DNA of 64,000 nucleotides from Flavobacterium sp. CYK-55 (GTDB lineage Bacteria > Bacteroidota > Bacteroidia > Flavobacteriales > Flavobacteriaceae), in NCBI RefSeq assembly GCF_018413465.1, contig NZ_JAHCDK010000009.1, forward strand, positions 62,001-126,000, in the 5' to 3' direction. A program made the translations under genes and the position numbers. The notes beneath the pieces are model-generated. The model saw nothing but the letters and a program-made list of their open reading frames with translations. It had not been told where the DNA came from and made no database searches. This document shows, one piece after another, positions 27,141 through 35,890 of this stretch (its first letter is position 1; each line of letters opens with the position of its first letter).

Positions 27141-27246
27141 TTTTGGGCGTTCCCCTACGCGCCAACCACCCATTTGACAGCAACAACCTTCAGCTGCGGG
27201 TCGGGCTGTTCGCGGTGCACGGCACCCGGCTGCCATCCCTAACGCG
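27141..27246 (+). repeat. Family A dispersed element, copy A2
   Basis: Begins TTTTGGGCGTTCCCC and ends GCCATCCCTAACGCG with the box GCTGCGGGTCGGGCTGTTCG inside; the core differs from A1. Together with the half-sites and the sdaA promoter it accounts for most of the 410-bp dnaK-sdaA gap. Confidence 0.65.
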
Positions 27247-27353
27247 CACAACGCCAACGCTCAAGCATTATCAAATCAGCAAAAAAACCAAACCGCTATT
27301 CAAAATCCTTTAATTTCACAACATTGTTTCTGCGCATTATTCAAGCATTCAAT

Positions 27354-27361
27354 TATATTTG
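27354..27361 (+). promoter_or_regulatory. -7 box of sdaA
   Basis: TATATTTG, full match to TAnnTTTG, 41 nt before the sdaA ATG. The -33 partner is not clear at standard spacing. Confidence 0.5.
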
Positions 27362-27402
27362 CACAAGGCGCACAAGCGCAACCCAACAAAACCGTCTTTT
27401 TT

Positions 27403-28830
27403 ATGGAAGAATGTATCTCAGTTTTTGACATGCTCAAAATTGGCGTCGGACCATCGAGTTCACACACCCTCGGGCCCTGGCGCGCCGCCGAACGTTTCTT
27501 GAGCGAACTGCGCGAGCAAAACCAACTGAGTCATACCCAAAAAGTTCAGGTTGATTTGTATGGCTCGCTTTCGCTCACCGGTAAAGGCCACGCCACAGAT
27601 TTGGCCGTCATGCTCGGACTCAGCGGTCAAGACCCAGAATATATTCCGGTGCAAAATATAGATGGCATTATTACGCACATCAAAACCCAGCATCAACTGC
27701 ATTTGGGCGGTGAAATCCATATTGATTTTAACCCGGAACAGAACATCATATTCAACAAAAACTTTTTGCCGTTTCATGCCAATGCGCTCACATTTACAGC
27801 TTATTTTTCAGACGAAAAAAACTACAGCTCTACCTTTTACTCGATTGGTGGCGGTTTTGTAGTCAAAGAAGACCGTCCAAATGCCAAAAAGAAAGTCGAA
27901 ATCAAACGCACATTTCCGTTTCCGATTCAAAATGCCGACGAGCTTTTAAAATATACCCAAACCCAAAACAAAAGTATTTCTGAGATAGTTTTAGAAAATG
28001 AAAAATCAATGCGCTCTGAAGCCGAAATCAGCTCAGAACTCATGCGCGTTTGGAACACCATGCTCGAATGTATGTATATTGGTTGCCATACCGAAGGCGT
28101 TTTGCCCGGCGGGCTCAATGTGCGTCGTCGCGCTTTTGATATGCACCAAAACCTCATCGGCGAATTGCCATATAACAATCCGCAAGAATGGCTCGAAGTC
28201 ATTCGAAAAACCGAAGTTAAATTCCGCCAAATCCTCAAATGGGTTTCGTGTTTTGCCTTGGCCGTCAACGAGGTCAATGCAGCCTTGGGCCGAGTAGTAA
28301 CAGCGCCCACCAACGGAAGTGCGGGTGTGATTCCGGCGGTGCTCATGTATTATATGGTGATTGAAAACCACCAAGCCGGCGAAAAAGAAATCAAACAATT
28401 TTTGATGGTGGCCGGCGAAATTGGCAGCATCTTTAAAAAAGGTTCTACCATTTCAGCCGCTATGGGCGGTTGCCAGGCCGAAATTGGCGTATCATCAGCC
28501 ATGGCTGCGGCTGCTTTATGCGAAGTCATGGGCGGCACTGCTGATCAAGTTTTGATGGCCGCCGAAATTGCCATGGAACACCACTTAGGGCTTACCTGTG
28601 ATCCGATTGGCGGATTGGTGCAAGTTCCGTGTATTGAGCGCAATACAATGGGCGCCATCAAAGCCATCAACGCGGCTGAACTCGCTATGGAAACCGATGC
28701 CAAAAATGCCAAAGTGCCGCTGGATAAAGTCATTGACACCATGTGGAAAACGGCCCAAGACATGAATTCAAAATACAAAGAAACCTCTGAGGGCGGCTTG
28801 GCTATTACAGTCAACATGGCGGATTGTTAG
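27403..28830 (+). CDS. sdaA: L-serine ammonia-lyase, single-chain iron-sulfur type
   Basis: 475 aa. Converts L-serine to pyruvate and ammonia. Beta domain first ([28 protein letters not shown] ...), alpha domain after about residue 190 ([94 protein letters not shown]). The cysteines in [16 protein letters not shown] and VPCIERN are those that hold the 4Fe-4S cluster. The enzyme is oxygen-sensitive. Standalone gene with its own -7 box. Confidence 0.96.
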   Translation: MEECISVFDMLKIGVGPSSSHTLGPWRAAERFLSELREQNQLSHTQKVQVDLYGSLSLTGKGHATDLAVMLGLSGQDPEYIPVQNIDGIITHIKTQHQLHLGGEIHIDFNPEQNIIFNKNFLPFHANALTFTAYFSDEKNYSSTFYSIGGGFVVKEDRPNAKKKVEIKRTFPFPIQNADELLKYTQTQNKSISEIVLENEKSMRSEAEISSELMRVWNTMLECMYIGCHTEGVLPGGLNVRRRAFDMHQNLIGELPYNNPQEWLEVIRKTEVKFRQILKWVSCFALAVNEVNAALGRVVTAPTNGSAGVIPAVLMYYMVIENHQAGEKEIKQFLMVAGEIGSIFKKGSTISAAMGGCQAEIGVSSAMAAAALCEVMGGTADQVLMAAEIAMEHHLGLTCDPIGGLVQVPCIERNTMGAIKAINAAELAMETDAKNAKVPLDKVIDTMWKTAQDMNSKYKETSEGGLAITVNMADC

Positions 28831-28911
28831 TTTTATGTTGTATGCTGTATGTTAAATGTTGAATGAGAATCTTATATGTAATCGAACTTTGTTGAACCTA
28901 CTGAATAAATT

Positions 28912-29277
28912 ATGAGGCGCAATCGAAGTTTTTATTTCTTAATCACTTTATTTGTAGTGCTTATTGGGATTTTATCCCGAAAAATTGATTCTATCCCTTT
29001 GTTTATCGGAGATGTTTTATATGCCGTGATGGTGTATTTTGGATGTCGTGTGCTTTTCGTCCATTTTGTTCATTCAAAGAAAATCATAGTGCCGTTGGTG
29101 ATTTGCTACTTAATCGAACTGCAGCAATTGTCGGATGCATCGTGGCTCGTGTCAATACGCAATACGACTTTGGGGCATTATGCCTTGGGTCAGGGTTTTC
29201 TGTGGAGTGATTTGGTTTGCTATGCTGTTGGCGTTGGAATCGGTTTCCTATTGGATTATAAGACTGTAAGATTTTAA
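28912..29277 (+). CDS. DUF2809 family membrane protein
   Basis: 121 aa with about four hydrophobic helices (YFLITLFVVLIGIL, PLFIGDVLYAVMVYFGCRVLF, IIVPLVICYLIELQQL, FLWSDLVCYAVGVGIGFLL). The motifs SRKIDSIPLFIGDVLYAVMV and FLWSDLVCYAVG are characteristic of DUF2809, whose function is unknown. It lies 11 nt before the beta-lactamase gene on the same strand and could be co-transcribed with it; a functional link is not established. Confidence 0.85.
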   Translation: MRRNRSFYFLITLFVVLIGILSRKIDSIPLFIGDVLYAVMVYFGCRVLFVHFVHSKKIIVPLVICYLIELQQLSDASWLVSIRNTTLGHYALGQGFLWSDLVCYAVGVGIGFLLDYKTVRF

Positions 29278-29288
29278 GATTTTAGATA

Positions 29289-30002
29289 ATGAGAATTATA
29301 AAATATTGGTTGGTCGTTATTTTACTGGGTTGCTTTGAAAGTGGCTTCTCCCAAAAACTTGATATTACACATCTCACGGGAAACTTCTATGTCTATACGA
29401 CTTATAAAGACATCGGCGGCAGACCGTTTCCTTCAAATGGTTTGTATCTGGTAACGGGCAATGGAGTGGTCTTGATTGATACACCTTGGGATGAAACGCA
29501 ATTCCAGCCGCTACTCGACTCGATTCTGAAGCGTCACCACGCAAAACCGGTACTTTGCATTGCGACGCATTCCCACGACGACCGCACAGCCGGACTCGAA
29601 TACTTCCGCTCGAAAGGGATTCGAACCTATACCTCAAAGCAAACGCTCGATTTATGTAAAAAGCATCATGAAAAACAAGCGGAATTCAGTTTCAAAAATG
29701 ATACGGTTTTTAATGTTGGTGGCAACAAAATCCAAACATTCTATCCCGGAAAAGGCCACACGCAAGACAACATTATCATTTGGTTTGAACAGGATAAAGT
29801 CTTATACGGCGGCTGTTTCGTCAAAAGTACCCAAAGCGCTGGCTTGGGCAATATTGCCGATGCCGATCTAAAAGCCTGGCCGAAATCGATGCGGAAACTC
29901 ATCAAAAAATTCCCGCAGCGACAATTCATCATTCCCGGCCATCAAAGCTGGACGAATAATAAAAGTCTAGAGCATACCTTAAAATTGCTTGAACAGAATT
30001 GA
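29289..30002 (+). CDS. Subclass B1 metallo-beta-lactamase
   Basis: 237 aa periplasmic zinc hydrolase. Signal peptide 1-21. All B1 zinc ligands are present: H94, H96 and D98 in ATHSHDDRT, H157 in PGKGHTQDN, C176 in GGCFVKS and H218 in IPGHQSW; K179 is the substrate carboxylate-binding lysine of B1 enzymes. The pattern (WDETQFQPLLDSI, AGLEYFRSKGIRTY) is nearest to chromosomal BlaB/JOHN-type enzymes of flavobacteria. It should hydrolyse penams, cephalosporins and carbapenems, though rate and range are not predictable. No mobile element or integron surrounds it, so it appears intrinsic. Confidence 0.93.
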   Translation: MRIIKYWLVVILLGCFESGFSQKLDITHLTGNFYVYTTYKDIGGRPFPSNGLYLVTGNGVVLIDTPWDETQFQPLLDSILKRHHAKPVLCIATHSHDDRTAGLEYFRSKGIRTYTSKQTLDLCKKHHEKQAEFSFKNDTVFNVGGNKIQTFYPGKGHTQDNIIIWFEQDKVLYGGCFVKSTQSAGLGNIADADLKAWPKSMRKLIKKFPQRQFIIPGHQSWTNNKSLEHTLKLLEQN

Positions 30003-30042
30003 GGTTCTAGATTTTTAGATTTATGCCGAATAGGTGTCGAAA

Positions 30043-30190
30043 GCCCTAGCCCGGATTGTACTGAAAAACAAAATCGCGTCAGACCCTACAAAAGGTGACG
30101 GGACAAAGCGACCGAAGGAAGCTCTTGTCCCGTTTTACCGTTGTGGTCTGACGCGATTTTTTTGTAAGGGAAAGCCGGATAAGCTTCTAA
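30043..30190 (+). repeat. Family B element with a long double hairpin, copy B2
   Basis: Ends CCCTAGCCCGGATTGTA and GAAAGCCGGATAAGCTTCT are of family B. The inside is a nested hairpin: 15-16 bp outer stem (30070-30085 with 30145-30160) and an inner stem CGGGACAA (30099-30106) / TTGTCCCG (30125-30132). It lies between convergent genes and would terminate both; its right end forms the porin stop codon. Confidence 0.75.
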
Positions 30191-31542
30191 ATTCTAAACA
30201 AAACTGCAAAAATTAATCGGTTCTCAACTTTGACCAAATCGGGTTTCCATTCAGACGGTAAAGGGGTGGTCGTATAACCTGTCGGTGAAGTCACGCCTCC
30301 GCTTCCGGCAAAATACGGCACATTGGCCTCGCGATGCGCGAACTCAATCCGAAAAGTAATGCTTTGATTGGGCATATAATCAAAATTGGTCGAGGCATCC
30401 CAACCTTTGAATTCATCGCCGGGGTTGGCCGAAAACGGATGTGTTCCGATGGTTTGCGTTGGGTTATTAGGATTCGGCAGCGGGCTCGCATCGCCGGTTG
30501 GATACAACACCAAATAGCGTCCGGGGTTGGTCATTGCGCCGCCGCCGATGGTCCAAGCCATACGATCGCGGTTGAACCACATGCGGTGATAGACCATCCC
30601 ACTCAAAAAATATTGTGACGGGTTTTGCGCATTTCCGTTGAAGCCGCCCACGCCATCGCCGGTTTCAAAACCAACATCGGCTGTAATTGAAAAAGCGGCT
30701 TTGCTCAAACCTTTGCTATTGGGCTGATTGAAATAGCGCACCTGCAAACTGTTGTCAGAATGAAAGCGTTTGCGGTTGGGCAAGCCTGCGGCATCGGTTC
30801 CGAAATAATCGTTGGTGAGCAATTTGACGGCTTCGTTCGGACACCAAGTGAGGTTGCCGCCCAAACCGGGCATACTGTTGAATTTGCCGTAACTCTGCCA
30901 ACCGTTGATGAGCCAACCTTCAATTTTAAGTTTGTTGGTCGGGAAGATTTGCACGCGCAATCCGTTGAAAAACCAAGGTGTGTTGTCAGAGGTAAACGAG
31001 GCTTGATATTCCCAGTTTTCAACCTGATAATACGAATTCAAACCAATGTAGGACATAAACATCCCCGCATCGACATTGATGCCGTGCCATTTATCAAAAT
31101 GATAACCCGCATAGGCTTCTGACAAATATCGATACACATTGTCGAGTTGATATTGCCCGCGATACACGCTGTAATCATTGCGCGGAACCACTGTTGAACG
31201 CGTTCCGAATTGCATCATGATGCGACCGCGCGCGTTTTGATAATTAAAATCTCCGCCCAAATTAGCACTTGAAAGTTGAAACTCATTGTTGCGCGCCAAG
31301 GCTGTGGAACCTACGACGGTGTTGTCTTTCGGGTTGTTGAACGAATGCGTATAATTGACATCAATCATCACACTGCCGGTAAAATATTTCGTAGCCAAAA
31401 CCGGTGGAGAAGTTCTGCGGTCAGAGCCATTTTGCCATGATTGATCCATGCCGGCAAAAGGCGTCTTGACTTGGGTGGAATCAATTTGTGCCGAGCTGAT
31501 GAGTGAAAAAGCAATAAAAGCCCAAATAAAAATAGTTTTCAT
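30187..31542 (-). CDS. Outer-membrane beta-barrel porin linked to potassium uptake
   Basis: 451 aa. Signal peptide 1-18, then a barrel-forming region with many amphipathic strands (KYFTGSVMIDVNYTHSFN, YQNARGRIMMQFGTRST, FRIEFAHREANVPYFAG, VENRLIFAVLFRI at the end) typical of the outer-membrane porin family often found in Bacteroidota Kdp operons. The gene follows kup by 11 nt on the same strand, suggesting it supports potassium entry across the outer membrane. The stop codon TAG arises from the right end of the family B element. Confidence 0.82.
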   Translation of the reverse strand: MKTIFIWAFIAFSLISSAQIDSTQVKTPFAGMDQSWQNGSDRRTSPPVLATKYFTGSVMIDVNYTHSFNNPKDNTVVGSTALARNNEFQLSSANLGGDFNYQNARGRIMMQFGTRSTVVPRNDYSVYRGQYQLDNVYRYLSEAYAGYHFDKWHGINVDAGMFMSYIGLNSYYQVENWEYQASFTSDNTPWFFNGLRVQIFPTNKLKIEGWLINGWQSYGKFNSMPGLGGNLTWCPNEAVKLLTNDYFGTDAAGLPNRKRFHSDNSLQVRYFNQPNSKGLSKAAFSITADVGFETGDGVGGFNGNAQNPSQYFLSGMVYHRMWFNRDRMAWTIGGGAMTNPGRYLVLYPTGDASPLPNPNNPTQTIGTHPFSANPGDEFKGWDASTNFDYMPNQSITFRIEFAHREANVPYFAGSGGVTSPTGYTTTPLPSEWKPDLVKVENRLIFAVLFRI

Positions 31543-31553
31543 AAATGATGAGA

Positions 31554-33491
31554 TTAGTTTGATTTTTTTTCTAGAATGAGTTGCGTAATCGGTTGATATA
31601 CAATGGGTAATTCTTCAATGGTGACGTCGCTTTTGTCGAGTCCGAAGGCTTTGGTATCAGAAATAGATAGTACTTTGAGCCAATAATAAGCACGTAAAAG
31701 CAATCCATCGCGCACAGCAAATTCATTCTCGACCGAAAGGAATTTTTCAAGAATCACAAACTGATAATCGGGCTCGCAATGATAGCGCGAAGTAGCATCT
31801 ACCGACGGTGCAAAAGGTTGTGCGCGCTGTGCTGACCATTCTGAAGCTATTTTTTTGAAGTACAACTCAACGCGCGGTTGTACGCGGAATCCAATGTTGA
31901 GCACTATTTTGATAACGCGGTCTGAAAGTTCAATTACTTCATAATTCAGTGTATACGGATCATTGACGCGGTTGATGTGGAAAAACCAATAAACATCGGC
32001 GCGTTTGGGCTTTTTGGCAAAAATTGATTTGATGATTTTTTCTTCGATTTCATAATTTTTGTCGGCTTTGGATAAATAGATCAAATGTGTTGCAAAAAGG
32101 GGAATTTGCTGGTCTTGACTCAGTTGTTCCAACAGCGGGACTTCTTCGGCCAAATTGGTGAATTTGATGAATCGGTTGTTGATTTTACGCGCGTAATACC
32201 AAACATACATCACCATAAAAATGAACAATTCAAAAAACAAGAACATCCAACGTTCTTTGATTTTGACAATATTCGCAGCAAAAAACGAGAGTTCAATGAC
32301 ACAAAAAACCAGCATAATGATTGAAACCCAGAGCGCTTTCATCTTCTTGATAAACACCAAATAATAACCCAAAAGCAAACTGGTCATCATCATGGCAATC
32401 GTGATGGAGAAGCCATAAGCAGCTTCCATATGAGTTGAATTTTTAAAGTATAAAATCATCAGTACGCAGCCCACCCACAAAATAGTATTGATCGATGGAA
32501 TGTAGATTTGCCCTTTGAGGTCCGTCGGGTTTTTGAGGGCAACGCGTGGCCAAAAGTTGAGCGAAATGGCTTCGTTGATCAAAGTATACGAACCGCTGAT
32601 GAGCGCTTGCGAGGCAATGATTGCGGCCATGGTAGCAATGATGATTCCGGTGAGCAAAAACCACTCGGGCATGATGGCGTAAAACGGATTGCGGTCACCC
32701 AACGATGGATTACCTTGTGTCATCAGCCAAGCGGCTTGACCAAGATAGTTTACGACCAAAGCAATTTTGACATATACCCAAGTAATGCGGATGTTCTTTT
32801 TGCCGCAATGACCTAAATCTGAATACAAAGCTTCGGCTCCGGTGGTACACAAAAACACAGCACCGAGCAACCAAAAACCTTTTGGATATTCAACGAGTAA
32901 TTCATAAGCATAAACCGGATTGAGCGCCTTGAAAATCTCAGGGTGATGGATAATTTGACTCGCGCCCATAACCAACAACATCCCGAACCAAAGCGCCATA
33001 ATCGGCCCGAAGAGCGAACCTACTTTTTGGGTTCCGAAGCGCTGAAAGAAAAACAAACTCGAGAGAATGGCAATGACAATCGGAATGGTCGGTAAATGCG
33101 GCACGAGCACTTCTAAGCCTTCAACAGCTGAGGCCACTGAAATCGGTGGTGTGATGATGCCGTCGGCTAGCAAAGTGGTTGCACCGAGAATTGTTGGAAT
33201 GACCAGTTTGCCTTTGCCGAATCGTTTGACGAGCGCATACAATGAGAAAACACCGCCTTCGCCATGATTGTCGGCCGAAAGCGTCAAGAAAATATACTTA
33301 AATGTGGTCTGGAAAGTGAGCGTCCAAAAAACGCAAGAAACCCCGCCATAGACGAGTAATTCAGTAATCGGGCGATCGCCAACAATGGCCTTCATCACAT
33401 ACAACGGGCTGGTGCCGATGTCGCCATAAATAATGCCCAAAGCCACCAACAATGAGGCCGCGGAAACTTTTGATAAATCAGGTGATTTCAT
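31554..33491 (-). CDS. kup: KUP-family potassium transporter
   Basis: 645 aa. About 12 transmembrane helices cover the first ~430 residues, beginning SLLVALGIIYGDIGTSPLYVMKAI, with GVSCVFWTLTFQTTFKYIFLTLSADNHGEGG and FGPIMALWFGMLLVMG typical of Kup/TrkD. The cytoplasmic tail (450-645) has the KUP C-terminal fold. It imports K+ with protons at the inner membrane. It is placed between a KdpDE-like two-component system and a porin, in the position KdpFABC holds in other species. Confidence 0.95.
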   Translation of the reverse strand: MKSPDLSKVSAASLLVALGIIYGDIGTSPLYVMKAIVGDRPITELLVYGGVSCVFWTLTFQTTFKYIFLTLSADNHGEGGVFSLYALVKRFGKGKLVIPTILGATTLLADGIITPPISVASAVEGLEVLVPHLPTIPIVIAILSSLFFFQRFGTQKVGSLFGPIMALWFGMLLVMGASQIIHHPEIFKALNPVYAYELLVEYPKGFWLLGAVFLCTTGAEALYSDLGHCGKKNIRITWVYVKIALVVNYLGQAAWLMTQGNPSLGDRNPFYAIMPEWFLLTGIIIATMAAIIASQALISGSYTLINEAISLNFWPRVALKNPTDLKGQIYIPSINTILWVGCVLMILYFKNSTHMEAAYGFSITIAMMMTSLLLGYYLVFIKKMKALWVSIIMLVFCVIELSFFAANIVKIKERWMFLFFELFIFMVMYVWYYARKINNRFIKFTNLAEEVPLLEQLSQDQQIPLFATHLIYLSKADKNYEIEEKIIKSIFAKKPKRADVYWFFHINRVNDPYTLNYEVIELSDRVIKIVLNIGFRVQPRVELYFKKIASEWSAQRAQPFAPSVDATSRYHCEPDYQFVILEKFLSVENEFAVRDGLLLRAYYWLKVLSISDTKAFGLDKSDVTIEELPIVYQPITQLILEKKSN

Positions 33492-33578
33492 GGTAAGAGT
33501 TTAAAAAAATAGAAATAAAAAGTCTGTATCGCCTGTAATGACAAGCAATGCATAGTGAGTGCGATATGTAGTTAATGA

Positions 33579-34265
33579 TTATCCGGTGTTGAATCGGTAG
33601 CCTATGCCCGACTCGGTAATAATGTATTTGGGATGATTGGCATCGGCTTCAATTTTTTTGCGCAATTGAGCCACAAACACCCGCAAATATTGGGTTTGAT
33701 CGGCATAAGCGTTGCCCCAAACTTCTTTGAGTAAATACTGATGCGTGAGCACGCTGCCTTCATTTTGAGCGAGCAAAACCAAAAGCGCATATTCGGTAGC
33801 GGTGAGTTTGATGATTTGTTCTGCTTTTTTGACCACGCGCGCTTGCACATCAATCGAGCAATCGCCAAAAACAATCAAGGGTTGCGCTGTTTTAGTCACC
33901 ACATTGCGCAAACCGGTACGAATTCTGGCCAACAATTCTTGCGTGCGAAAAGGTTTGGTCATGTAATCATTGGCGCCGTGGTCTAGAGCAGTGACAATAT
34001 CGCTCTCTGTATTTTTGACCGTCAGCATAATGATCGGAGCTGCGTACCATTCGCGCAGGCGTTTGAGCACTTCTTGACCATCTAAATCAGGCAAACCTAA
34101 ATCAAGCAAAATCATATCGGGCTGATGTCCGGCGGCCAAAGCCATTCCTTCATGGGCAGTGGCAGCCATAAGGGTTTTATAACCTTCAGATTCTAGGGTA
34201 ATTTCGAGTAGCTTGCGAATTTGCGGCTCATCGTCAATGATCAATATAAGCGATTTATGATTCAT
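33579..34265 (-). CDS. kdpE: KdpE-like response regulator (OmpR family)
   Basis: 228 aa with start MNHKSLILIIDDEPQIRK at 34265; residues further upstream are the kinase gene in another frame. Receiver domain 1-120: acidic pair D11-D12, phospho-acceptor D55 (MILLDLGLPDLDG), K in YMTKPF. C-terminal OmpR winged helix (ARVVKKAEQIIKLTATEYALLVLLAQ ... YLRVFVAQLRKKIEADANHPKYIITESGIGYRF). It overlaps the kinase by 11 nt. It probably controls the downstream kup and porin in response to K+ or turgor. Confidence 0.92.
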   Translation of the reverse strand: MNHKSLILIIDDEPQIRKLLEITLESEGYKTLMAATAHEGMALAAGHQPDMILLDLGLPDLDGQEVLKRLREWYAAPIIMLTVKNTESDIVTALDHGANDYMTKPFRTQELLARIRTGLRNVVTKTAQPLIVFGDCSIDVQARVVKKAEQIIKLTATEYALLVLLAQNEGSVLTHQYLLKEVWGNAYADQTQYLRVFVAQLRKKIEADANHPKYIITESGIGYRFNTG

Positions 34266-35370
34266 GGCTGATGTCTTTGAGATGCATGACCGCTGCCGGA
34301 AATTGAACGGTGAAAACCGCTCCGCCTGCTTCAGCATTTTGCAAAGTGATGGTTCCGTTTTGGGCTTCGGTAAAACCACGGACGATGGATAAACCCAAAC
34401 CAGTTCCGCCGGTTTTTGCATTTTGAGGTCGATAAAACTTGTCAAAAGCGTGTTCGATTTCATCAGGCTGAAAACCCGGCCCGTCATCGGCAATGGTGAG
34501 CTGACAAGTCATGGGATTTTGCGGATGATATTCAAAATCGGCTTCGGGCATATACTCAATGGCTATTTGAATCGCGGCTCCTTTAGGCGTGTAAAGCGAT
34601 GCGTTGTAAACCAAGTTATACAGAATTTGCTCAGTCAAACCATAATCGAGTTTGAACAACGGCAAATAATCGTTCTTTTTGACTTGAACCCGGTGAAATG
34701 GCAAATCGTCTTTTAAGCTATCGAGCACGTTGTAGACCAACTCGCTCATATCGCACCAATCATAATGCGGCTGAATATAACCCGATTCTAAACGCGACAT
34801 ATTGAGCAAATTCTCTACCTGATGATTGAGTCGCATGGATGCTTTGTCCATTTCAAACAGAAGTTTGTTTTTGTTCTCCTCGCTAATTTTACCGGTCTGT
34901 TCTTGCAACATCCCGATTCCGCCCATGATGGTGGCAATGGGCGTTCTGAGTTCGTGCGAAAGCGAATCGAGCAAAGTATTATAGAGTTTCATAGTGCTGA
35001 TTTTGGCTTCGCGTACCCGGGCCAATTGTTCGGCTTTGCGGATTTTAAAAGTCAGCACGGCATTGACCAGCGCAATCACAAAAAACAAAAGCAACAACAA
35101 AAAATCTTCGGTGCTGTTGATGTGTAGCGTATAATAGGGTTGGATGAACAAAAAGTCGAGAATCAGCGCGCTGTATAAAGCCGCAAAAAGCACCGGCCAC
35201 ATGTCGAGAAAAATGGCCAAAATAGATACCGCCACGAGTAGTACATAACCCAAAACCTTATAATCAAACAAATCGCGGGTAAGCAAACCCAAGGCAGCAA
35301 TGATACTGATGGTAAGCCAACTGACCAGATATTGTTTTTTGTGCGAAGTAGGCTTTAAAGAAGTATTCAT
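34255..35370 (-). CDS. Short KdpD-like sensor histidine kinase
   Basis: 371 aa. Four transmembrane helices (about 14-107, DUF4118/KdpD type) lead to HisKA with the phosphorylation site H139 (LSHELRTPIATIMGG) and a HATPase domain ([32 protein letters not shown]). It lacks the ~370-residue N-terminal KdpD sensor and universal-stress domains, so it is a reduced form. In many Bacteroidota the KdpD N-terminal part is a separate gene; none is found here. First gene of the kinase-regulator-kup-porin unit. Confidence 0.9.
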   Translation of the reverse strand: MNTSLKPTSHKKQYLVSWLTISIIAALGLLTRDLFDYKVLGYVLLVAVSILAIFLDMWPVLFAALYSALILDFLFIQPYYTLHINSTEDFLLLLLFFVIALVNAVLTFKIRKAEQLARVREAKISTMKLYNTLLDSLSHELRTPIATIMGGIGMLQEQTGKISEENKNKLLFEMDKASMRLNHQVENLLNMSRLESGYIQPHYDWCDMSELVYNVLDSLKDDLPFHRVQVKKNDYLPLFKLDYGLTEQILYNLVYNASLYTPKGAAIQIAIEYMPEADFEYHPQNPMTCQLTIADDGPGFQPDEIEHAFDKFYRPQNAKTGGTGLGLSIVRGFTEAQNGTITLQNAEAGGAVFTVQFPAAVMHLKDISHES

Positions 35371-35489
35371 AAATTACTTTCAGAATAACGATACAAAGGT
35401 AAGGTAAGCGATGTAAGTATTTTATAAGAACTTTTGGGTTGGATATAAAGATTTTATAAAGATAATTTGGGAGTGAAGTTTTTGGTTGA

Positions 35490-35745
35490 GGAGCACAAAA
35501 TGACACGAAGTTAACACAAAGTAACACAATGTTTTTTTAAGTTTAAAAGGGCTTTGAAGCACAAAGTTTACAGAAGTTAACGCAAAGTGACGCAAAGGTT
35601 TTTAAGTTAGGAAAGTTTTGGTGTACAAGGTTTAGAAGTGGAGCACAAAGTTCAAAGAAGTTAACACAAAGTGACGTAAAGGTTTTTAAGTTAGAGTAGT
35701 TTTTGCCGTGCTCATAAATGTTGTGCTGCATTTATCAGTTAACAC
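35490..35745. repeat. Degenerate tandem repeat
   Basis: About three imperfect copies of a ~75-nt unit built of GAGCACAAAG, GAAGTTAACACAAAGTGACG and AAAGGTTTTTAAGTTAG. The unit is visible at 35490-35560, 35560-35630 and 35635-35705. No protein is supported. Together with B3, B4 and the 33-bp repeats it fills the 600-bp gap 35371-35971. Confidence 0.65.
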
Positions 35746-35763
35746 AAAACTCCTAGCCCTGAT
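35731..35763 (+). repeat. 33-bp direct repeat, left copy
   Basis: Starts TTTATCAGTTAACACAAAAC and ends CTAGCCCTGAT; an identical copy is at 35858-35890. Its right end is the left end of B3. Confidence 0.75.
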
Positions 35764-35832
35764 ATTTAGCTTCGCTCAGTTCGGCTGCGCCTCGGGTGAT
35801 ATTAAGAGGAGCAAGTCCGGTGGACTTGAGGT
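35749..35832 (+). repeat. Family B element, copy B3
   Basis: Left end CTCCTAGCCCTGAT then a different hairpin core (CTCAGTTCGGCTGCGCC) and a right half that has diverged from other copies, with an extra AAGTCCGGTGGACTT stem. Confidence 0.55.
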
Positions 35833-35857
35833 ATCTTAAGTTTATTTGAAAACAAAC

Positions 35858-35890
35858 TTTATCAGTTAACACAAAACTCCTAGCCCTGAT
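35858..35890 (+). repeat. 33-bp direct repeat, right copy
   Basis: Perfect copy of 35731-35763. Its right end forms the left end of B4. Confidence 0.75.

Noticed and set aside
29611-29628. GGGATTCGAACC, which looks like the reverse complement of a tRNA T-arm.
   Set aside because: It lies inside the metallo-beta-lactamase reading frame (SKGIRTYT), and no acceptor, D-arm or anticodon arm fits around it.
32085-32324. Antisense ORF within kup.
   Set aside because: Shadow of the coding strand; no start context, and kup is full length and well supported.
33579-34493. Longer N-terminus for the KdpE-like regulator (76 extra codons).
   Set aside because: These residues translate the 3' end of the kinase gene out of frame; the receiver domain begins at MNHKSL (34265).
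35543-35731. Minus-strand ORF giving repeated LKTFxSLCVNF peptides.
   Set aside because: It is the translation of a degenerate DNA repeat, with no start context or conservation pattern of a protein.
35731-35890. Possible CRISPR: two identical 33-bp repeats.
   Set aside because: Only two copies, a 94-bp spacing, and the repeats run into family B elements; no cas genes are near.
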